Source: an uncultured Garciella sp.
GTDB taxonomy: Bacteria > Bacillota > Clostridia > Eubacteriales > Garciellaceae
NCBI GenBank assembly: GCA_900555725.1
Contig: USMD01000001.1
Span: 1 to 39,771, forward strand
Direction: 5' to 3'
Length of the DNA stretch: 39,771 nt
Of the stretch, positions 8,852-16,314 are shown in pieces. Positions within the stretch are counted from its first letter, which is position 1. Every line of letters starts with the position of its first letter. Below the pieces are notes generated by a model. The model saw only the letters and a program-made list of their open reading frames with translations. It was not told where the DNA came from and searched no databases. The translations under genes were made by a program, and so were the position numbers.

Positions 8852-8877
8852 AAAAAAAGTCCCTTAATTGGACTTTT
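8852..8877 (-). terminator. Terminator of the HPr gene
   Basis: An 8-bp stem (8855-8862 with 8870-8877) is followed on the minus strand by a 7-base U-run. Confidence 0.85.
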
Positions 8878-8886
8878 CTTAATTGC

Positions 8887-9153
8887 TTATTCTTCATAGA
8901 AATTATTCTCAATTAATTCTACTAAAGCATTCATAGCCTTTTGTTCATCTTCCCCTTCTGCAATAAGGGTAATTTGAGAACCTTTACCTGCACCAAGGGT
9001 CATGACACCCATAATACTTTTGGCATTTACCTTTGTACCATCTTTTTGAATGAATATACTACATTTAAATTCGTTTGCCATTTGGACAAATTTTGATGCT
9101 GGTCTTGCATGTAATCCAGATTTATTCATGATTACTATATCTTTAGAAACCAT
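8887..9153 (-). CDS. ptsH: HPr-type phosphocarrier protein
   Basis: 88 aa from the ATG at 9153 (site GGGGAGAG). HPr carries phosphate from enzyme I to sugar-specific EIIA proteins. The catalytic loop is KSGLHARPA with His15, and the regulatory serine lies in NAKSIMGVM at Ser46, the HprK target. Because His15 is present this is HPr rather than Crh, and with Ser46 it should also act in CcpA-type catabolite control. It stands alone, without enzyme I next to it. Citrate genes in Firmicutes are commonly under catabolite repression, but no link is shown here. Confidence 0.93.
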   Translation of the reverse strand: MVSKDIVIMNKSGLHARPASKFVQMANEFKCSIFIQKDGTKVNAKSIMGVMTLGAGKGSQITLIAEGEDEQKAMNALVELIENNFYEE

Positions 9154-9242
9154 CAAACTCTCCCCTTTCAACACATTCTATTTTTCTTATTATATATTTA
9201 TATAATTTTTTAATCAAGATAAAGTAAAAATAAAATTTTCAT

Positions 9243-9453
9243 AAAAAAATCACCTCCCCCTATTTTATGAAGAGATGACTGCCCAGGATGCCGCCTCCTC
9301 TGTAATTTTCATACCCGCTTCTCTCGCAGGTGGGTGCTCTGCTCTACACTTCTGCTTTCCTTCTAAAAAGGTCTAACATATATGAAGAAACTTAAGCTCC
9401 CTTCTATTCTATGTCGGTTGAAAATACAGACTACACGCACACCCTAGGTGGAT
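9243..9453 (-). ncRNA. ssrS: 6S RNA
   Basis: The stretch lacks an ORF but carries 6S-like blocks on the minus strand. Near the 5' end is CACCTAGGGTGTGCG followed by GTATTTTCAACCGACATAG. In the middle is GAGCACCCACCTG, and near the 3' end is GAGGCGGCATCCTGGGCAG. The ends can pair (CCACCT with AGGTG) as the closing stem, and a U-run follows at 9249-9242. 6S RNA binds the housekeeping RNA polymerase holoenzyme in stationary phase. Recognition is from memory of the family; a covariance search would settle it. An SRP RNA was considered, but the GGUCCGGAAGGAAGCAGC core is missing. Confidence 0.75.
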
Positions 9454-9459
9454 ATTTTT

Positions 9460-9488
9460 AGTATACCACAAAATCTTTAAAATATCCA
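9460..9488 (-). promoter_or_regulatory. Promoter of the 6S RNA
   Basis: On the minus strand, TGGATA (9488-9483), a 17-base spacer and TATACT (9465-9460) place the start near 9453, just before the predicted closing stem. Confidence 0.6.
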
Positions 9489-9521
9489 TAAGGACTAGAA
9501 AAACGCATAAATTGGTTTCTT

Positions 9522-9842
9522 TTAGGTAAATGACTTTTGTGTTCTAGTAGTATCAATCTCCATTATTTTCTTAGTGATATCTCTTTCAGATTCTGCTGTT
9601 ATTAAGATACCCATAGCATGGGATAGTAATAAATCCACGGTAATCTTATTTCCCTTTGCCTCCTCGCTTATTAAAAAGGCATGACTTTCATGAGCCTTGA
9701 GTATTAATTCCTCTGCATTTTTTATTTTATTTTCTGCATCTTTATATTGTTTTTCCCGTATGGAATCTAGAGCCTCATAAATAAGATTTCTAGCTTGCCC
9801 TGCATCAGAAACTATATCAAAAGAAATTCTTTCAATATTCAT
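9522..9842 (-). CDS. PTS lactose/cellobiose-type EIIA component
   Basis: 106 aa from the ATG at 9842 behind AAAAGGAGTG. It is an all-helical EIIA of the Lac family, with KAHESHAFLISEEAKGN and LLLSHAMGILITAESER in the expected positions. The phosphorylated His of the usual HAQDHLM motif is kept (LLSHAMG), but the second His of that motif is Ile. No EIIB or EIIC gene is nearby. It could phosphorylate a distant permease or be a regulatory EIIA. It is close to HPr, but the 6S RNA lies between and each gene seems to have its own signals. Confidence 0.85.
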   Translation of the reverse strand: MNIERISFDIVSDAGQARNLIYEALDSIREKQYKDAENKIKNAEELILKAHESHAFLISEEAKGNKITVDLLLSHAMGILITAESERDITKKIMEIDTTRTQKSFT

Positions 9843-9905
9843 CTTTTCACTCCTTTTACAAATTACAAGTATACTCTTATTCATTATAATTCATCAAAAA
9901 AACAA

Positions 9906-9933
9906 AAAATCCTCTAAATTTCTTGAGGATTTT
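9906..9933 (-). terminator. Terminator after the zinc-ribbon gene
   Basis: A 9-bp stem (9906-9914 with 9925-9933) is followed by a T-rich run on the minus strand. Confidence 0.8.
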
Positions 9934-9950
9934 CATTCCCTAAAATAGAA

Positions 9951-10163
9951 TTAAATATTATATTTTTCTTTTAAAGAAGGGCTAGGTACCAATATATCCT
10001 TAAGCAATTTCTCATAGGTTTTAATTAAACTCCCGTTCTCATCAATTTCAAATATATTACATTTATTTTTGCTGATGGATACTTCAGAAAAACAATTACT
10101 GCAAAAATATTTGTTTCTGCCTATTTTGCCTATGTCTTTTTTGGAACATACTGGGCAATCCAT
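9951..10163 (-). CDS. Small zinc-ribbon protein
   Basis: 70 aa, ATG at 10163 behind AAAGGAAG. The first 25 residues hold two CxxC pairs, CPVC (3-6) and CSNC (21-24), the pattern of a zinc ribbon. The rest is polar with no recognised domain. It has its own terminator and probably its own promoter. It may be a regulator or an adaptor; I do not recognise a named family. Confidence 0.75.
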   Translation of the reverse strand: MDCPVCSKKDIGKIGRNKYFCSNCFSEVSISKNKCNIFEIDENGSLIKTYEKLLKDILVPSPSLKEKYNI

Positions 10164-10413
10164 TTATTTACACTTCCTTTATATCAAAAATTTTCCTATC
10201 TGTCCTTTTTATTCTCTATATATTCTAAGATTAATATACATAATATAACATAATTTTTTTCATAGATAAATGGAAATTACTTTCTTTTGACATTACCTTT
10301 ACAAGTTATTTACAATTACTGTAAAAAAGTCTGGAAACTAGTCTTTTTCATTCTAAACTCTTCCCTTCTTATTAATAAATCATAAATCATTAGCGAATCA
10401 ATCTCAAAATAAC
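10164..10413. other. AT-rich intergenic stretch
   Basis: About 250 bases with no convincing gene. A TTGACA at 10288 is followed by AT-rich sequence that could act as a promoter on the plus strand, but nothing downstream on that strand is coding. I see nothing else. Confidence 0.4.
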
Positions 10414-10438
10414 AAAAAGAGCTCTTTTAGCTCTTTTT
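10414..10438 (-). terminator. Terminator after the Spo0E-like gene
   Basis: A 9-bp stem (10414-10422 with 10430-10438) has T-runs on both sides. It ends the helicase/Spo0E transcript. Confidence 0.8.
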
Positions 10439-10444
10439 TGGAAA

Positions 10445-10591
10445 TTATACTGCATAATATTTTTTTATAAGTATGTCTAACTCTTGGCTTAGTTGAATAA
10501 TATCCCTAGAAGTAAGCTTGTTTGGTTCTAGATTCATTAAGTGGTATAATCGCTCTTTTACCCTTCGAATCTCTTCCTTAATATCTCTCAT
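10445..10591 (-). CDS. Spo0E-family aspartyl-phosphate phosphatase-like peptide
   Basis: 48 aa. The start ATG at 10591 overlaps the TGA of the helicase gene as ATGA, with AAAAGGAG ahead of it. The Spo0E family dephosphorylates Spo0A~P in sporulating Firmicutes. The peptide has two helices, and its second helix carries the family signature SQELDILIKKYY (residues 35-46), with the SQELD core complete. The length fits the small members. The overlap suggests its translation is coupled to that of the RNA helicase, which is unusual. A signature match and helical layout are all that can be seen; activity on Spo0A is not shown. Confidence 0.88.
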   Translation of the reverse strand: MRDIKEEIRRVKERLYHLMNLEPNKLTSRDIIQLSQELDILIKKYYAV

Positions 10592-12195
10592 TTTGGCACT
10601 CCTTTTTCTCTTCTTTTTGCTTTTTCTATGTTAATGGATTTTCCCTTAATATGACTTTTTTTCATTCCCTGCAATACTTTCCCTGCATATTGCTTAGGTA
10701 CCTCTACAAAACTAAACTTTTCATATATATCGATAGCTCCGATTAAATTCCCTGGAATTCCAGTTTCTCCAACAATCGCTCCTACAATATCTTTAGGCCG
10801 TATTTTTTGTTTTTTTCCAACATTGATAAAAAAGCGAACCATTCCAAGTTCTGAGCCTATATTTTTTAAAGGAAAGTCCCCATTTATTTTTTCTTCTTTC
10901 ATTTCGTTTCCCTTAAGAATTTTTAATAAGGCAACTGCTATATCTATTGCGGTATAGTCTTCTTCTAAAAGTTTATCTAAAAATTCCCTTTCCTTACCTA
11001 AATTATTCTTTTCAATAATATTTTTTACCTGTTCCATGAGCATAGACATTTTTACTTCTTCTACGTCCTGGAAGGTAGGAGCTTTTTCAAGCTTTATCTT
11101 GGTATTGGTATATCTTTGGATATCCTTGAGCTTATAGATTTCTCTACCTACCACAAAGGTAAAAGCTTTTCCTGATCGTCCTGCTCTACCAGTACGACCT
11201 ATCCTATGAACATAATATTCTTCATCTTGAGGAACATCATAATTAAAGACAACATCAACATCATCCACATCTATCCCCCTGGCAGCAACGTCGGTAGCTA
11301 CTAATATATCCACATTTCCATTTCGAAACCTTTCCATAACTTGATCCCTCTGCCTTTGCTTCATATCTCCGTGGAGTCCTTCAGCAAAGTATCCCCTTGC
11401 TTTCAGTAAATCCACTATTTCATCTACTTTTTTCTTAGTATTACAAAATACCAAGGCAAGTTTAGGATTATGAATATCTATTAAACGAGTCAAAAATTCA
11501 AATTTATTAGATTGTTTCACTTCTAAATAATATTGTTCAGTATTAGGTACCGTAAGCTTTTTACGTACCACTTTAATCATTTGGGGATCTCTTTGATAGT
11601 TTTTCGCAATTTCTAAAATCCCTTTGGACATTGTAGCAGAAAACAATATAGTTTGTCTCTCATGGGGAGTATCCTTTAAAATGGTTTCAATGTCCTCTCT
11701 AAATCCCATATTAAGCATTTCATCTGCTTCATCCAATACTACCATTTTTAAACCGTCTAATTTTAATGTTCCCCTTCTCATATGGTCCATTATACGACCT
11801 GGCGTCCCAATAACGATTTGCACTCCCTTTTTTAAGGCCTTAATTTGCCTTTCAATAGGTTGACCTCCATAAATAGGAAGTGTTTTTATTCCATGAACAT
11901 ATTTCCCTAATTTATTAATCTCCCCGGATACTTGAATAGCTAATTCCCTTGTTGGACAAAGTATCAAAGCTTGTAAAAATTTGTCTTGTGAACTCACCTT
12001 TTCTAAAATAGGAATTCCAAAAGCGGCCGTCTTACCTGTTCCAGTTTGAGCTTGGCCCGTAACATCCTTTCCCTCAAGAATATGAGAAATGGAATTAGAT
12101 TGTATAGGAGTAGCTTCCTCAAAACCCATATCTGCTATTGCTCTCTTTATTTCATCGGATATCTTTAAATCTTCAAAGTCAACTCTGTCATCCAT
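10588..12195 (-). CDS. DEAD-box RNA helicase with DbpA-type RNA-binding domain
   Basis: 535 aa. Helicase motifs in order are the Q-motif (ATPIQSNSI, near 28), AQTGTGKT (49-56), PTRELA, GTPGR, DEAD (155-158), SAT (186-188), and HRIGRTGR (330-337). The last 80 residues (IGSELGMVRFFINVGKKQ onward) match the DbpA RNA-binding domain, which in DbpA/YxiN binds a 23S rRNA hairpin during ribosome assembly. Such helicases often rise in the cold. The gene has a 350-base upstream gap and ends by overlapping the Spo0E-like peptide gene. Confidence 0.95.
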   Translation of the reverse strand: MDDRVDFEDLKISDEIKRAIADMGFEEATPIQSNSISHILEGKDVTGQAQTGTGKTAAFGIPILEKVSSQDKFLQALILCPTRELAIQVSGEINKLGKYVHGIKTLPIYGGQPIERQIKALKKGVQIVIGTPGRIMDHMRRGTLKLDGLKMVVLDEADEMLNMGFREDIETILKDTPHERQTILFSATMSKGILEIAKNYQRDPQMIKVVRKKLTVPNTEQYYLEVKQSNKFEFLTRLIDIHNPKLALVFCNTKKKVDEIVDLLKARGYFAEGLHGDMKQRQRDQVMERFRNGNVDILVATDVAARGIDVDDVDVVFNYDVPQDEEYYVHRIGRTGRAGRSGKAFTFVVGREIYKLKDIQRYTNTKIKLEKAPTFQDVEEVKMSMLMEQVKNIIEKNNLGKEREFLDKLLEEDYTAIDIAVALLKILKGNEMKEEKINGDFPLKNIGSELGMVRFFINVGKKQKIRPKDIVGAIVGETGIPGNLIGAIDIYEKFSFVEVPKQYAGKVLQGMKKSHIKGKSINIEKAKRREKGVPK

Positions 12196-12432
12196 TTTTA
12201 ATTACTCCTCTAACTGTTTTTTTATAGTATTTCCCATGATGCTCAAACTTAACTCATAAAAAGTCGAAACATTATTTATATTTTTCTGCATAAAAACATT
12301 TTTCTTATTTTTGAAAATTACCATCTCAAAAATTATATAATAGATTTTGTCCTTTTACAAGGAACACTTATGAAATTTTTCAATAAATTTTTAAGATAAG
12401 TTATTTTTATATATATAATTATTTTTCAACCC
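12196..12432. other. Intergenic region between divergent genes
   Basis: AT-rich spacer between the helicase (minus) and the flavoprotein (plus). It must hold the helicase promoter and a long leader, but I cannot fix clear -35/-10 boxes on the minus strand. No ORF or strong hairpin is seen. Confidence 0.5.
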
Positions 12433-12462
12433 TTGACAGATTGGGTAAAAATATTCTATAAT
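12433..12462 (+). promoter_or_regulatory. Strong sigma-A promoter of the flavoprotein gene
   Basis: Perfect TTGACA (12433-12438) and TATAAT (12457-12462) boxes with an 18-base spacer. Confidence 0.85.
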
Positions 12463-12477
12463 ACCCTATACAGGTAT
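12461..12477 (+). promoter_or_regulatory. CsoR-like operator overlapping the -10 box
   Basis: ATACC-N7-GGTAT is a 17-bp inverted repeat that covers the last two bases of the -10 box and the start site. The geometry and ATACC/GGTAT arms resemble operators of the CsoR/CstR/FrmR repressor family (copper, persulfide, formaldehyde). A further TATAGGGTAT, the inverse of ATACCCTATA, lies at 12503-12512 and may be a second half site. No repressor gene of this family is in the window. Confidence 0.45.
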
Positions 12478-12554
12478 TTTAATGATGATTTGTAAAGCTT
12501 TTTATAGGGTATAATATTTTTTATATTCTAACATTCAAATGAGGTGAAGTGTTT

Positions 12555-13436
12555 ATGTATGATGTTATTATTATTGGAAAAGGTCCAGCAGGGATCCAAG
12601 CTGCTTTATATACAGCCCGTGCTAATCTTAATACTTTAGTTTTAGGAAAAGAAAGTGCCCTGATAAAGACCGCCAGAATAGATAATTATTTTGGTAGGAA
12701 AAGCACTTCCGGTGCAGAGCTTTTAGAAACTGGGCTAAAACAGATACAATCAGTTGGAGCAGAATTTAAAGAAGAATCAGTGATAAATTTAACTAAAAAA
12801 AATTTTTTTAAAGTGACTACGGATCGAAATAAATATGAAGGGAAAGCTGTGATTATCGCTACTGGTCAACCTTCTAAAAAGATATCGATTAAAAATATAG
12901 AAAAATTTGAAGGGATGGGTATCCATTATTGTACTACTTGTGATGGATTTTTCTATCGAGATGCAAAGATCGGAATGCTTGGCTACACCGATTATGTAGT
13001 AGAAGAAACTAAAGAAATGCTTACATTTACAAGAGATGTTACTATTCTTACCCATGGAAAAGAATTAGATATGAAAGAAATCAGCAAAAAATTTATTAAA
13101 GAAAACAACATTCCAATCATAAACAAGAAAATTACATCCTTTGAAGGCTCTAAAGCTATGGAGGCTCTTCAATTTGAAGATGGATCTACAGAAAAATTTG
13201 ATGGTATTTTTGTGGCCTATGGTTCTGCTTCCTCTGTGGATTTTGCCAGAAAACTTGGGATACTTATCAAAGATAATGCCCTAGATGTGGATTCACAGCA
13301 AAAAACTAGTATTGATGGTTTATTTGCAGCTGGTGATTGTACTGGCGGCTTTAAGCAGATCTCTACGGCTGTTGGAGAAGGAGCCATTGCTGGAAAAAGT
13401 GCCATAGAATATGTAAAAGGTAAAAAAGATAACTAG
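12555..13436 (+). CDS. Thioredoxin-reductase-like flavoprotein, probably ferredoxin-dependent
   Basis: 293 aa from the ATG at 12555 (GAGGTG eight bases ahead; a GTG at 12549 is too close). The FAD fold is intact: GKGPAG near residues 8-13 and FAAGDCTGGFKQISTAVGEGA near the C-terminus. The redox pair is CTTC at 126-129, where NADPH thioredoxin reductases have CATC. The central domain has lost both NADPH signatures: GYTDYV stands in place of GGGDSA, and the HRRxxxR motif is replaced by LTHGKEL. That loss is known in ferredoxin-dependent flavin thioredoxin reductases of clostridia, so this is the best assignment. No thioredoxin gene is adjacent. Confidence 0.85.
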   Translation: MYDVIIIGKGPAGIQAALYTARANLNTLVLGKESALIKTARIDNYFGRKSTSGAELLETGLKQIQSVGAEFKEESVINLTKKNFFKVTTDRNKYEGKAVIIATGQPSKKISIKNIEKFEGMGIHYCTTCDGFFYRDAKIGMLGYTDYVVEETKEMLTFTRDVTILTHGKELDMKEISKKFIKENNIPIINKKITSFEGSKAMEALQFEDGSTEKFDGIFVAYGSASSVDFARKLGILIKDNALDVDSQQKTSIDGLFAAGDCTGGFKQISTAVGEGAIAGKSAIEYVKGKKDN

Positions 13437-13480
13437 GGTGTCTTAAGTCTAAGACTTAAGACACCCTTCTTAACATTTTT
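13436..13480 (+). terminator. Terminator after the flavoprotein gene
   Basis: A perfect 14-bp stem (13436-13449 with 13453-13466) with a 3-base loop starts at the stop codon, followed by a loose T-run. It also serves the convergent DUF1657 gene. Confidence 0.88.
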
Positions 13481-13486
13481 GAATCA

Positions 13487-13699
13487 CTATTGTTGATTAT
13501 TGTTATATTGGGGCTCTTCTTCTTTTACAAAATTTACTCTACTTTGAATCGTTTGAACCATGTTATCTGCATTCGTTGCTAGTTGTTGAAACATTTGCTT
13601 TGCTTCTTGATTATCAGTATCCATGGAAAATGTCTTCATTTGTGAAGCTAGTGATTGTGCACCCGCTAAGGCTTGTTCTAATTTATTTATTGTACTCAT
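13487..13699 (-). CDS. DUF1657 protein
   Basis: 70 aa from the ATG at 13699; the ATG three codons earlier touches the AAAGGAG site and is too close. The pattern LEQALAGAQSLASQMKTFSMDTDNQEAKQMF and the tail FVKEEEPQYN are typical of DUF1657, a small helical family found in spore-formers, often near SpoVA-type genes. Here it stands alone. The function is unknown; a spore-stage role is inferred from the family only. Confidence 0.88.
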   Translation of the reverse strand: MSTINKLEQALAGAQSLASQMKTFSMDTDNQEAKQMFQQLATNADNMVQTIQSRVNFVKEEEPQYNNNQQ

Positions 13700-13825
13700 T
13701 TCTGTCATCTCCTTTAAAAATTTATCACCGCTTTCTTTAATAGTATGTCCTAAAATATTTCGTTTATGAGAAGTTAAATTATAAATTTTTAAAAAATATT
13801 TTTTATATTAACGGGTTGGTTTTTT

Positions 13826-14794
13826 CTATTTTACTAAGGGCAGGTATTTTTCATATCCTTCTTCTTTCATCTTCTCCTCTGGAATAAATCGGATGGCTGC
13901 AGAATTAATGCAATATCGCTTCCCTCCTAATTCTTTAGGTCCATCATCGAAGAGATGACCCAAATGAATATCTCCTATTCTACTACGTACCTCTTCTCTT
14001 ATCATTCCATAGGAATGATCTTCTTTGGTTTCTATAACTGAGGGATCAATAGGTTTTGAAAAATTTGGCCAACCACAGCCGGATTCAAATTTATCCTTAG
14101 AAGTAAATAAGGGCTCTCCTGTAACAATATCTACATAGATTCCAGGAGCAAAGGTATTCCAATATTCATTTTTAAAGGGTGGCTCAGTAACATTTTGTTT
14201 CGTAACCTGATACTGTATATCTGTTAGTTTCTCTTTTAATTCTTCCTCTGAAGGGTTAAAATATTGAAAAGGATCCACAATTGCTTCCTTAGCTTTTTGA
14301 AATTTATTTGGATCTATGTGACAATACCCTGTAGGATTTTTATCTAAATAATCTTGATGATACTCCTCGGCTAAATAAAAATTGTCCAAGGGTTTTACTT
14401 CTGTAACAATAGGTTTTTGATATTTCTTTTGTAACTCACTCCTATGTTTTTTTATAATAGCCTCATCTTCTGAATAAACATAATAGATTCCTGTTCGATA
14501 TTGGCTACCAACATCATTCCCCTGCTTATTGATAGAAGTGGGATCTATGATATCAAAATATATATGGAGAATATGGGATAGGGACAGTTTTTGAGGATTA
14601 TATTCTACTTTTACTGTTTCCACATGTCCTGTGTCTTTATAACAAACTTCTTCATAGGAAGGATTTTCTGTTTTTCCATTGGCATACCCTACGTCTGTAT
14701 TTATGACTCCAGGTATACTCTTTAAATATTTTTCTACACCCCAGAAACATCCTCCCGCAAGATAGATTTTCTTTTTTTCTATAGATTCATTCAT
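13826..14794 (-). CDS. msrAB: Fused peptide methionine sulfoxide reductase MsrA/MsrB
   Basis: 322 aa with AGGAGGT before the ATG at 14794. The MsrA half carries the catalytic GGCFWG (Cys16) and reduces methionine-S-sulfoxide. The MsrB half, from about residue 180, has SGCGWPNFSKPI and GGKRYCINSAAIRF (catalytic Cys295) and reduces the R form. The CxxC zinc sites of some MsrB proteins are not seen. It is cytoplasmic, since there is no signal peptide. It is a single-gene unit, a normal oxidative-stress repair enzyme for an anaerobe. Confidence 0.96.
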   Translation of the reverse strand: MNESIEKKKIYLAGGCFWGVEKYLKSIPGVINTDVGYANGKTENPSYEEVCYKDTGHVETVKVEYNPQKLSLSHILHIYFDIIDPTSINKQGNDVGSQYRTGIYYVYSEDEAIIKKHRSELQKKYQKPIVTEVKPLDNFYLAEEYHQDYLDKNPTGYCHIDPNKFQKAKEAIVDPFQYFNPSEEELKEKLTDIQYQVTKQNVTEPPFKNEYWNTFAPGIYVDIVTGEPLFTSKDKFESGCGWPNFSKPIDPSVIETKEDHSYGMIREEVRSRIGDIHLGHLFDDGPKELGGKRYCINSAAIRFIPEEKMKEEGYEKYLPLVK

Positions 14795-14886
14795 TTAACA
14801 CTTACCTCCTAAAATAAGGGATTTATAAATAGAATACCCTTTTTCCTCCATATCTATCATGAATCCTTTAAAAAACAAAATGAACC

Positions 14887-14910
14887 ACCACCGAGACAAG
14901 CAACGGTGGT
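14887..14910. repeat. Left-end hairpin of the IS200/IS605 element
   Basis: ACCACCG (14887-14893) pairs with CGGTGGT (14904-14910). It lies just past the 3' end of tnpB, where the element end and the 3' part of a possible reRNA (omega RNA) would be. Next to it, 14941-14955 is a CCTAGTT-T-AACTAGG palindrome. Confidence 0.65.
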
Positions 14911-14950
14911 TTCAAAAGAAGTTTGGAATTTAACTCTCGACCTAGTTTAA

Positions 14951-16201
14951 CTAGGCTACCCTTATTCCTTTGGGAGTGTACATGACTCCATTATCCCTAA
15001 TTTGACAAATCATTTTGGGAATACATTTATCTTTGAGATATTTTCTCATGATGTTTATACTTCCGTTTACATCGCTATTTATTATTTTGTTTCCTGTTTG
15101 GAACAATCCTCTTTTAATTCTCCTTGATTTATTATAGTTTGATTTATTCAATTCCTCTAAGTCTATAGCAGAACAACCACTTGTGTAACTTTCATTAACT
15201 AAGGCTACCTCTATACCTTTTAACTTAGCTTTACACTTAATCAATTCTACTAACCTTTGGACTGGCACTTGTACGAAGGACTTGGACTTATTGCCTTGTT
15301 TGATATTCTTGATATTACCAATAACGATAGTAGATACCCTGTGTTTTATTGCTAGGTCAACTATTATTCTACTAGCTTTATAGAGATAATCTTTAACATA
15401 GTCTCTTCTGTTTAGTCTTAATCGTTTCATATGCTTTGTATCCTTAAATTTGTCACTCCCTACTTGTTTCATTCTAATACTTGATAATCTAGCTATTTCT
15501 CTATTGAAATAAGCATTTTTAGATTTAAGGGTTTTTCCATTAATAATATAACTTTCAGAATCATCCTTGAATGTTAGAGTAGCTAAGTTATCTAAACCTA
15601 AGTCTATTGCCATTGTGTTAGGATAGGCACTCTCTTCCATTTCTTCTACCTTGTAGATCATTAAAATGTACCATTCTTTCGATAATTTATCTTGCTTTAA
15701 CCTTGTTTGTTGAAGATTATCTAAATTTATGATGTTTTGAACTGCTAATGGCAATTCAAAATTAAGACTCTCCACATCGTATTTAGACTTTATTTCCTTA
15801 GATAAGGATAGCAACAACTTACCCTCTTTTACTCTAGTAGCAAAATTAGTGAATATAACCTCGTTGGGGTTTTTATCTATATTTTTGAACTTAGGTGGTC
15901 TAGGTTGACCTTTATACTTACTTGGATTTTTCTTATAATCTTTTATGCTTGAAAAGAAGGATTTCCAATCTTGAGCCAACTGTTTAAAGCATTGTTGACG
16001 ATTGTGACTATGAAGAAATTCACAATGCCAATCAGACTTGAATTGTTTCTCAATCTGATTGTATATAGGCTTGATGTTTTCATCATTTATGATTTGATAA
16101 TTCACTATATTATATAGCTTTGAAGTATGCCAACTTAACTCTTTCATTATCTCTAGTTGTTTTGTGGTAAATTTAGATTTTAACTTAAAAACCAACTTCA
16201 A
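14951..16201 (-). CDS. tnpB: TnpB, RNA-guided nuclease-like protein of the IS element
   Basis: 416 aa from a TTG at 16201, which is 8 bases after GGAGG; a GTG at 16210 lies inside the ribosome site. The RuvC fold is recognisable: first Asp in MAIDLGLDNLA (D200) and last Asp in INSDVNGSINI (D377). The usual second motif with Glu reads IVIGNIKNIKQ, so Glu is missing there. A Glu at VNESYTSG (E337) is placed as in the TnpB lineages with a relocated catalytic Glu. The usual four-cysteine zinc finger is absent. TnpB proteins cut DNA guided by an RNA from the element end. An intact frame suggests it may be active. Confidence 0.88.
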   Translation of the reverse strand: MKLVFKLKSKFTTKQLEIMKELSWHTSKLYNIVNYQIINDENIKPIYNQIEKQFKSDWHCEFLHSHNRQQCFKQLAQDWKSFFSSIKDYKKNPSKYKGQPRPPKFKNIDKNPNEVIFTNFATRVKEGKLLLSLSKEIKSKYDVESLNFELPLAVQNIINLDNLQQTRLKQDKLSKEWYILMIYKVEEMEESAYPNTMAIDLGLDNLATLTFKDDSESYIINGKTLKSKNAYFNREIARLSSIRMKQVGSDKFKDTKHMKRLRLNRRDYVKDYLYKASRIIVDLAIKHRVSTIVIGNIKNIKQGNKSKSFVQVPVQRLVELIKCKAKLKGIEVALVNESYTSGCSAIDLEELNKSNYNKSRRIKRGLFQTGNKIINSDVNGSINIMRKYLKDKCIPKMICQIRDNGVMYTPKGIRVA

Positions 16202-16218
16202 TAATTCCACCTCCTTTA

Positions 16219-16289
16219 CATAGTTAACTATTGTATCTATGTTTATATTATATCACACTATTGTAACATAGTCAACTATGTGATATAAT
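16219..16289. promoter_or_regulatory. Divergent tnpB/RHH promoters with twin palindromic operators
   Basis: Minus-strand promoter for tnpB: TTGACT (16275-16270), 17 bases, TATAAT (16252-16247). Plus-strand promoter for the RHH gene: TTGTAA (16261-16266), 17 bases, TATAAT (16284-16289). A perfect palindrome CATAGT-CA-ACTATG (16267-16280) lies inside the spacer of the plus promoter and over the -35 box of the minus promoter. A second copy, CATAGTTAACTATTG (16219-16233), lies near the start of the tnpB message. The RHH protein is the likely ligand. Confidence 0.7.
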
Positions 16290-16314
16290 TAATTTACATA
16301 GGGAGGTGTCATTT

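Noticed and set aside
9243..9453. Large SRP RNA
   Set aside because: A GAAGGAAAGCAG stretch recalls the SRP core, but the full GGUCCGGAAGGAAGCAGC-type motif is missing and 6S-like blocks fit at both ends.
12461..12520. Transcription attenuator ahead of the flavoprotein gene (ATACCCTATA pairing with TATAGGGTAT, then T-run)
   Set aside because: The predicted start (about 12469) lies at the end of the first arm, so most of that arm would not be in the RNA. DNA-level operator sites fit better.
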